A DNA stretch of 18,379 bases from CAYJAP01 sp964368425. GTDB taxonomy: Bacteria > Bacillota > Clostridia > Christensenellales > UBA1242. A program made the position numbers and the translations under genes. Numbering within the stretch: the first letter of the stretch is position 1; each line of letters starts with the position of its first letter. The stretch spans positions 1-18,379 of the forward strand of contig CAYJAP010000011.1 in assembly GCA_964368425.1 (NCBI GenBank). Direction: 5' to 3'. The notes beneath the pieces are model-generated. The model saw only the letters and a list, made by a program, of their open reading frames with translations. It made no database searches and was not told where the DNA came from. Positions 14,354 to 18,379 of this stretch are shown one piece after another.

Positions 14354-15028
14354 ATGAGGATAAGTGCTGTAGTTTTTGATATGGACGGACTGATGTTTGA
14401 CACTGAGCGTCTTAATTTCAAAATATTGAAAAAGGTGGTAAAACAAAACAAGGTTAAAGTTCCTGCTGATTTTTTCCGCTATTACAGAAAGGAATGCATC
14501 GGCAACCGAATGGACGTAATAAAAGCTAAACTCGCAACAAAGTTAGAGGAAGGCTTGGATATAGACAAATTTGCACAGCATCTCTACAGTTACAGGGCTA
14601 ACTATCTCAAAACCCATACAATAAAGAAGAAAAAAGGCTTGCTTTCTTTATTGAAGTTTTTGAAGCAAGAAAACATAAGAACTGCAATCGCGTCCTCTTC
14701 TAAGACCGAATATATTAAGCAATTTCTCGTCAATACTGGAGTGCAGGAATCTTTTTTTGATAAAATTATTGGCGGAGAAAGAGTTGTTACACCAAAACCA
14801 CATCCGCAGATATACCAAATTGCTTGCGAAGAGCTAGGCGTGAAACCGGAAGAAACTATAGCTCTGGAAGACAGTCAGTACGGAATAGAATCTGCGCACA
14901 GAGCCAACATGAAACCCATTCTTGTTCCAGATATCTCTTCCAACGAACGCGCCAGACATTTGACCTTTGCCATAGTCCGCTCGCTGAAAGACGTCATAAA
15001 GATTATAAAAAATGTAAATTCTAACTAA
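14354..15028 (+). CDS. HAD-superfamily hydrolase, beta-phosphoglucomutase/phosphatase type
   Basis: A 224-residue cytosolic HAD phosphatase with an alpha-helical cap (about 18-85). Motif I is FDMDGLMFDTE (nucleophile Asp9, acid/base Asp11). Motif II is ASSS (around 114-117). Motif III is Lys148 in TPKPHP. Motif IV is LEDSQYGIESA (Glu172, Asp173). This pattern is shared by beta-phosphoglucomutase-like and small sugar-phosphate or nucleotide phosphatases; the substrate cannot be told from the sequence. Two ATG codons lie in tandem (14351 and 14354); GGGAGG is five bases from the second and only two from the first, so I chose 14354. The upstream promoter is good. No partner gene is nearby. Confidence 0.93.
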   Translation: MRISAVVFDMDGLMFDTERLNFKILKKVVKQNKVKVPADFFRYYRKECIGNRMDVIKAKLATKLEEGLDIDKFAQHLYSYRANYLKTHTIKKKKGLLSLLKFLKQENIRTAIASSSKTEYIKQFLVNTGVQESFFDKIIGGERVVTPKPHPQIYQIACEELGVKPEETIALEDSQYGIESAHRANMKPILVPDISSNERARHLTFAIVRSLKDVIKIIKNVNSN

Positions 15029-15045
15029 AACCCCTCAACTGTCTA

Positions 15046-15074
15046 TTGAAAGTTGCTGACAAATGATGTATAAT
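15046..15074 (+). promoter_or_regulatory. SigA-type promoter of the first orphan gene
   Basis: TTGAAA (15046-15051) and a perfect TATAAT (15069-15074) are separated by 17 bases, about 30 bases before the start codon at 15104. Confidence 0.8.
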
Positions 15075-15103
15075 GCTAGCAATAGGAGCTAAAAAAGATA
15101 ATT

Positions 15104-15727
15104 ATGGGTAAGAAAACTAAAGAAATGTATAATGGAATATTTGATACATTAAGAACACAAAACGTTGAATTCCTTGCAGAGGCATTATACCAAAACGAAA
15201 AAATAACTAGAGTCTTAGACGGTACAGAAATTAGTGACACTGACTTCCGTTTTGCTGCGGAAATGTTGTGGGAGAGTAGGAAATTTTCGCTCGACGTAAA
15301 CGTCTCAAAGCCTAATTTAGTTAACATAACAGCAGCAAAAAAATTGCTGGTATACGCTGAACTAAGAGAAGATCAAGCAGAAACAATTAAGAAGTGTATG
15401 GAAGATAACGTCATTTTTTATGACAAACTGATTAGATTTAGAGATAGATTAGAATCAATCTTAGACACGGTAGGTCTTAGTAGAACACAATTGGCTGAGC
15501 AGCTAAAAACATTACAAGGACAAGAAAGAAACTTTGTAGAGGAAAACACAACTAAAATACAAAGTGCACCTGGCTCTAAATTCATTCCAGGATTGCACCA
15601 GCATGAAAGTATTAACGACCATACAAAGACAGTTCAATCTTCGATAAACCCAGGATTAAGCTACTTAGGTGCGTGTGTACAAAAAGAAGAAGTATCATGC
15701 TTTGAACACCAACCAAGAAAAGCATAA
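15104..15727 (+). CDS. Orphan protein of unknown function (207 residues)
   Basis: I recognise no family. The protein has no signal peptide or membrane helix. Residues about 1-140 are predicted largely helical and charged (for example FDTLRTQNVEFLAEALYQNE and LREDQAETIKKCMEDN). A RDRLESILDTVGLSRTQLAEQLKTLQG stretch (about 112-138) has the spacing of a helix-turn-helix-like or coiled-coil segment, though I cannot call it a DNA-binding domain. The last 60 residues look disordered, with His, Gln, Ser and Pro and three odd His-rich patches (GLHQHESINDHTK). The ribosome binding site is poor: AGGAG lies about 15 bases before the ATG. It has a strong promoter, is transcribed alone, and converges on the next orphan gene across a shared terminator. 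Confidence 0.75.
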   Translation: MGKKTKEMYNGIFDTLRTQNVEFLAEALYQNEKITRVLDGTEISDTDFRFAAEMLWESRKFSLDVNVSKPNLVNITAAKKLLVYAELREDQAETIKKCMEDNVIFYDKLIRFRDRLESILDTVGLSRTQLAEQLKTLQGQERNFVEENTTKIQSAPGSKFIPGLHQHESINDHTKTVQSSINPGLSYLGACVQKEEVSCFEHQPRKA

Positions 15728-15745
15728 TGAGGAAGATATAAACAT

Positions 15746-15773
15746 AAAAAAGCATCTATACAGATGCTTTTTT
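15746..15773. terminator. Bidirectional terminator between two orphan genes
   Basis: AAAAAAGCATCT and AGATGCTTTTTT form a perfect 12-bp inverted repeat around a four-base loop. It closes transcripts from both sides, starting 18 bases after the plus-strand gene and ending one base before the minus-strand stop. Confidence 0.93.
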
Positions 15774-15774
15774 G

Positions 15775-16452
15775 TTAGAAGTTTTTATACATGTCGAGTT
15801 GTCGAATAGTCCTAAGTAGCGAATAGCAGAAATTATCTTCATTTTCGCTTAGAGGTATTTTTTCTTTTATTCTTTTATCTTTATTTTCACATACCATTAT
15901 TAAATTATTTAGTGCGTTAGGTATATGTGCAAAAACATTTTGTCGCAGTATAAGTTCATTTTCAAACAGAATTGTTAATAAGTGAAAAATATTTCTATGG
16001 TACTTGCAGCCCACTGTTTTGTCTTGCTTCTTTTGTGTCCAATTAGTACGTATTGTAGCTAAAGCCATACATTTATGTATACCTGTAAAAGCGTCAAGTT
16101 CTTGCTGGTGGTCAGAAGAATTAATATGCACAGTGAGCGTTTTTTCTGGTACTGCTCTTAAACCATTCTCATCTAGCAGTTTATGCCCAAACGTCAAAGA
16201 GAGAGAAGGAATTGTTTCCATGCTGTTGATTAGATATTTAGTAAAATCTTCCAACGCCTTAGGAGAAAGATTTTTAATTAGAAAAGTCACTCCTCCCCTC
16301 TTTTCTTCTTCATCCTTTGCAGTACGTACAGAAAAGGTTTTAACGGGTATCCCTTCAGTCTTACCTAATAACATTAAATCTCCCAAAGCAGGATATTTCT
16401 CAGATACTTTAGAGGCATACTCTATCGTATCCCCAATGTTCATATTATACAT
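15775..16452 (-). CDS. Orphan protein of unknown function (225 residues)
   Basis: I recognise no family. The start ATG 16452 has AGAGG five bases upstream and a near-consensus promoter. There is no signal peptide or membrane helix. The N-terminal half looks mixed alpha/beta (DTIEYASKVSEKYPALGDL, then VKTFSVRTAKDEEEKRGGV and the strands TFLIKNL and LTVHINSS). The C-terminal half is helical and has scattered Cys and His residues (FTGIHKCMALA, GCKYHRNIFHL, NLIMVCENK). A metal site is conceivable but no standard motif is present. A 168-residue open frame on the opposite strand over this gene lacks coding signs and is a shadow. The gene may be a lineage-specific or transferred gene paired with the convergent orphan. 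Confidence 0.75.
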   Translation of the reverse strand: MYNMNIGDTIEYASKVSEKYPALGDLMLLGKTEGIPVKTFSVRTAKDEEEKRGGVTFLIKNLSPKALEDFTKYLINSMETIPSLSLTFGHKLLDENGLRAVPEKTLTVHINSSDHQQELDAFTGIHKCMALATIRTNWTQKKQDKTVGCKYHRNIFHLLTILFENELILRQNVFAHIPNALNNLIMVCENKDKRIKEKIPLSENEDNFCYSLLRTIRQLDMYKNF

Positions 16453-16469
16453 ATATTCCTCTCGGTTGT

Positions 16470-16498
16470 ATTATAAACGATATTCTGTCGTCTGTAAA
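16470..16498 (-). promoter_or_regulatory. SigA-type promoter of the second orphan gene
   Basis: On the minus strand TTTACA (16493-16498) and a perfect TATAAT (16470-16475) are separated by 17 bases, about 18 bases before the start codon at 16452. Confidence 0.8.
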
Positions 16499-16529
16499 TA
16501 CCTATATTAAATTTTATTATTAATACAGT

Positions 16530-16557
16530 TTGAGATACATAAGTTATATGATATTAT
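16530..16557 (+). promoter_or_regulatory. Possible promoter of the small membrane protein gene
   Basis: TTGAGA (16530-16535) and TATTAT (16552-16557) are separated by 16 bases, about 30 bases before the ATG at 16587. Several alternative AT-rich -10 matches exist nearby. Confidence 0.45.
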
Positions 16558-16586
16558 CATAATATAAAACATAAAAGGAGAAAAGT

Positions 16587-16805
16587 ATGAAAAAACGGAA
16601 TTTAGGTATTTTAGTTGGTGCATTGCTAGGGTTTTGGGGATTTTTATTTATGTTAACCACAGATAAACCAAGCGAAAGAAAAGAAGTAGCCATCGGAGTA
16701 TTAATCGGTTTGGCTATACAGTTTGTAGTAGGAATGATATTAGGAGTTATAATTGTTTCTGTTTTTGGATTTGAAATATTTGCAGCATTCCTTCCAGGAG
16801 TTTAA
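16587..16805 (+). CDS. Small two-helix membrane protein
   Basis: A 72-residue protein that is mostly hydrophobic. The first helix runs about 7-24 (Gly-rich, LGILVGALLGFWGFLFML), then a charged loop TTDKPSERKE, and the second helix about 35-62 (GVLIGLAIQFVVGMILGVII). Both helices carry Gly spacing (GxxxG-like), which suggests tight helix packing or oligomers. AAAGGAG lies 7 bases before the ATG, and a bidirectional terminator follows, so this is a genuine expressed gene despite its size. The function is unknown; no toxin, holin or transporter family can be assigned from the sequence. Confidence 0.8.
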   Translation: MKKRNLGILVGALLGFWGFLFMLTTDKPSERKEVAIGVLIGLAIQFVVGMILGVIIVSVFGFEIFAAFLPGV

Positions 16806-16838
16806 AAGATAGAACATCATTAGCTTTAGAAAATTAAT

Positions 16839-16871
16839 AAAAAAGTCAGCTTATTTAATCTGACTTTTTTT
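16839..16871. terminator. Bidirectional terminator between small membrane protein and trxA
   Basis: AAAAAAGTCAG and CTGACTTTTTT form an 11-bp inverted repeat around a ten-base loop, with A and T runs on both flanks. It lies 33 bases after the plus-strand gene and 33 bases after the trxA stop on the other strand. Confidence 0.92.
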
Positions 16872-16904
16872 ATACTTGTAAGTAATCTGATGTTTTTTTA
16901 TTGT

Positions 16905-17216
16905 CTATTTGTCAATCATTTTGATGATCTCTTGCTTTGGTAACACCCCTGAAGCCTTATTAACAATCTCTCCGTTTTTTAATACAAAAAGAGTAGGTAT
17001 CACATTTACTTTGAATACATTTGCTAACATAGGTTCTTCATCAATGTTTACCTTCATTACTTTTACATCTTTTCTCTCATCAGCAATCTGGTCAACTATC
17101 GGCCCCAGTGTTCTGCATGGTCCACACCAAGGAGCCCAGAAATCTATTAACACCGTTTCTTTCACTCCCACAACTTCTTTTTCAAAATTATCTTGACTTA
17201 ATTTTAGAACACTCAT
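16905..17216 (-). CDS. trxA: Thioredoxin
   Basis: Thioredoxin is the general cytosolic disulfide reductase, recycled by thioredoxin reductase. I place the start at ATG 17216 (AAGGAG seven bases upstream), giving 103 residues, the classical size. A TTG-initiated longer frame to 17246 would overlap the upstream gene. Seen are WCGPC at 30-34 (active-site Cys31 and Cys34), FWAPW before it, the cis-proline Pro74 in VIPTLF, and the NGE...GVLPKQEI ending. The gene lies 22 bases after the NifX/NifB-fold gene and shares its transcript. All catalytic residues are intact. Confidence 0.96.
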   Translation of the reverse strand: MSVLKLSQDNFEKEVVGVKETVLIDFWAPWCGPCRTLGPIVDQIADERKDVKVMKVNIDEEPMLANVFKVNVIPTLFVLKNGEIVNKASGVLPKQEIIKMIDK

Positions 17217-17238
17217 GTTATTCTCCTTTTTAATTTTC

Positions 17239-17673
17239 TTATTCAATTATAAATAACTCCCCCGGTTTATGCTTAGAAGCATCGTTTTTCTTCTCTTTTT
17301 CTAAGGCACTAACCCGCTTAAACCCACAGACACCGTCCTTGCACTCGTAGACTAGACTAGGTTGGTACTCAGAATTTTCATTCTTCTGATTGGCTATGTA
17401 AAGGTTAATTTGCTCAGCGATGTCTCCGCTTTTACCTTCTATAACGGTAACTCCTTTGTTTGCAAGAGAAATATGCTTTATGTAGTTGAGCTTATCACAA
17501 ATTAACACCGATACCTTATTGCTAACGATCGTTTCTATGAGGTTATCTCTATCAACATCTACCAGCTCTTCGCTCAATACAAAAGAGTTATTTATCTCGT
17601 AAATCTTAAGTTCCTGAGTTTCTTCCAGAACCTTTGTTATGTCTCCGTTTTTATAAGGGAAAGCGACTATCAT
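17239..17673 (-). CDS. Dinitrogenase iron-molybdenum cofactor (NifX/NifB)-fold protein
   Basis: A 144-residue protein whose first 95 residues fit the NifX/NifB C-terminal fold. They begin MIVAFPYKNG, continue ELKIYEINNSFVLSEE, then VSVLICDKLNYIK, GVTVIEGKSGDIAEQINLYI, in the order of that domain. Family members bind iron-sulfur or metal cofactors; many stand-alone clostridial copies have no link to nitrogenase. The His-rich metal site common in the family is not evident, but a CKDGVC pair (Cys111 and Cys116) sits in an extra C-terminal tail, and Cys59 lies in the core. ATG 17673 is preceded by AGGAG eight bases upstream. Thioredoxin follows 22 bases downstream, suggesting a redox-linked role. 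The assignment is moderate. Confidence 0.68.
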   Translation of the reverse strand: MIVAFPYKNGDITKVLEETQELKIYEINNSFVLSEELVDVDRDNLIETIVSNKVSVLICDKLNYIKHISLANKGVTVIEGKSGDIAEQINLYIANQKNENSEYQPSLVYECKDGVCGFKRVSALEKEKKNDASKHKPGELFIIE

Positions 17674-17799
17674 GATATATCTCCTAATATATGTCTATTA
17701 TCTATCTGCCTAACTTATTAATATTTATTAAGAAGCATTTTGATTATATACAATTTGTTTATATTTGGCTACCATAATTTACACATGGTCGGAAACAGT

Positions 17800-17827
17800 T
17801 TGTTTTTTGTAATTGATATGCTAAAAT
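17800..17827 (+). promoter_or_regulatory. Extended -10 promoter of the GNAT-like gene
   Basis: TTGTTT (17800-17805) and TAAAAT (17822-17827, preceded by TGC) are separated by 16 bases. Transcription would start near 17834, leaving a leader of only about 11 bases and excluding upstream in-frame ATG codons. Confidence 0.58.
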
Positions 17828-17844
17828 ACATCAAAGAGGTATCC

Positions 17845-18330
17845 ATGAAAACGGTAAATTCAAAATCTAGACGGATTAAATTAATTACAAAACAGTACAA
17901 AAAGACTACCTATAATATGTTGCAGGCTTACCTTAAAGAGCTTTCTGTCTTTGACGATGAAATAACCTTTGATAATGACGGCAGTGCTATATACAAGTAC
18001 TTTGATTACTACTGGGTTGACACCGATAGATACGCTTTTTTCTTGATGGTAGACAATCAGATCGCCGGATTTGTATTAATAAGAGAGTTAAGTAAAAATG
18101 AATATGAGCTTGCTGAATTCTATGTTTTACCAACGTTCAGATTAGAAAATAACGGAGCTTGGTTCGCCAAATCAATCATCGGTAAATTTCCTGGCAGCTG
18201 GGAATTAAGCACTACACTAAAGAACGCTCCCGCTATAAGATTTTGGAACAAAATAACAAACGATTACTACGATAACTATTCTCACAAAGATAAAAAAAGA
18301 CAGTACTGGTCTTTTAAAACTCAGGATTAA
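17845..18330 (+). CDS. GNAT-like acetyltransferase with degraded acetyl-CoA motif
   Basis: A 161-residue protein starting at ATG 17845 (GAGG five bases upstream); earlier in-frame ATGs at 17740 and 17818 have no ribosome binding site or lie in the promoter. The order of strands resembles predicted GNAT proteins of the FWxK group: AFFLMVDNQIAGFVLIRE, YELAEFYVLPTFR, KFPGSWELSTTLKNAPAIRFWNKI. The usual acetyl-CoA pyrophosphate loop (Arg/Gln-x-x-Gly-x-Gly/Ala) is replaced by RLENNGAW, so cofactor binding may be altered or lost. The N-terminal 20 residues are basic. The gene appears single, near the window edge, with nothing after it but 49 bases of AT-rich DNA. Confidence 0.75.
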   Translation: MKTVNSKSRRIKLITKQYKKTTYNMLQAYLKELSVFDDEITFDNDGSAIYKYFDYYWVDTDRYAFFLMVDNQIAGFVLIRELSKNEYELAEFYVLPTFRLENNGAWFAKSIIGKFPGSWELSTTLKNAPAIRFWNKITNDYYDNYSHKDKKRQYWSFKTQD

Positions 18331-18379
18331 CATTCCGTTCTGTTTAAGCACGTAACCATATATAATATAATGTAAACAC

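Noticed and set aside
16004..16510. A 168-residue open frame on the plus strand.
   Set aside because: It lies entirely opposite the second orphan gene, runs into that gene's promoter, lacks a ribosome binding site, and its translation is low-complexity Ser/Val-rich as expected of an antisense shadow.
1..18379. CRISPR arrays, insertion sequences, prophage genes, toxin-antitoxin pairs or restriction systems.
   Set aside because: No direct-repeat arrays, transposase or integrase motifs, or recognisable defence proteins were seen on either strand. The tRNA-Ser gene shows no neighbouring integrase or duplicated 3' end.

Overview
The window is a compact, AT-rich bacterial chromosome segment that looks like a Bacillota (Clostridia-type) genome. 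The reasons are strong AGGAG-type ribosome binding sites, canonical TTGACA/TATAAT promoters, a spore-engulfment hydrolase (SpoIIP), a YlmC/YmxH-type PRC-barrel protein, and the SpoIIP - der - plsY neighbourhood that recurs in spore formers. I see no phage, insertion sequence, CRISPR array or rRNA. Most genes lie on the minus strand.

Layout: (1) 1-2054 holds plsY (its 3' end runs off the window edge) and der, each with its own promoter, with a strong terminator after der. (2) 2059-4744 is a minus-strand run ylmC-like - queH - a multi-pass membrane protein of unknown function - spoIIP; the last two overlap by 17 bases. (3) 4871-5490 is a lone plus-strand two-helix membrane protein with a clear promoter and a bidirectional terminator. 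(4) 5489-7742 holds panE-like/yqeY (one-base gap) and a thymidylate kinase-type gene. (5) 7744-9645 is pepF, whose terminator overlaps the tmk promoter. (6) 9693-13008 is a surface-protein block: an RsgI-middle-domain-like membrane protein, a leucine-rich-repeat protein anchored at its C terminus, and an exported protein of unknown family. The last two form an operon with its own promoter and terminator. (7) 13059-14350 holds an FMN-binding split-barrel protein, tRNA-Ser(GCT) with promoter and terminator, and a YpjD-type MazG pyrophosphohydrolase. (8) 14303-16871 holds a HAD phosphatase, two convergent orphan genes sharing one terminator, and a small two-helix membrane protein. (9) 16905-18330 holds a NifX/NifB-fold protein followed by thioredoxin, and a GNAT-like protein with a degraded CoA motif.

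Most genes are housekeeping: phospholipid and nucleotide metabolism, ribosome assembly, tRNA modification, peptide turnover and redox. The less ordinary parts are the three-gene exported block at 9.7-13.0 kb, the uncharacterised membrane protein coupled to spoIIP, the orphan pair at 15.1-16.5 kb, and several enzyme-family members with altered key residues. I found no convincing evidence of a wholly new multi-gene defence or mobile system. For ten genes I moved the start codon downstream of the longest open frame, because the ribosome binding site, and in several cases the promoter, demands it. No gene-free stretch exceeds about 250 bases.
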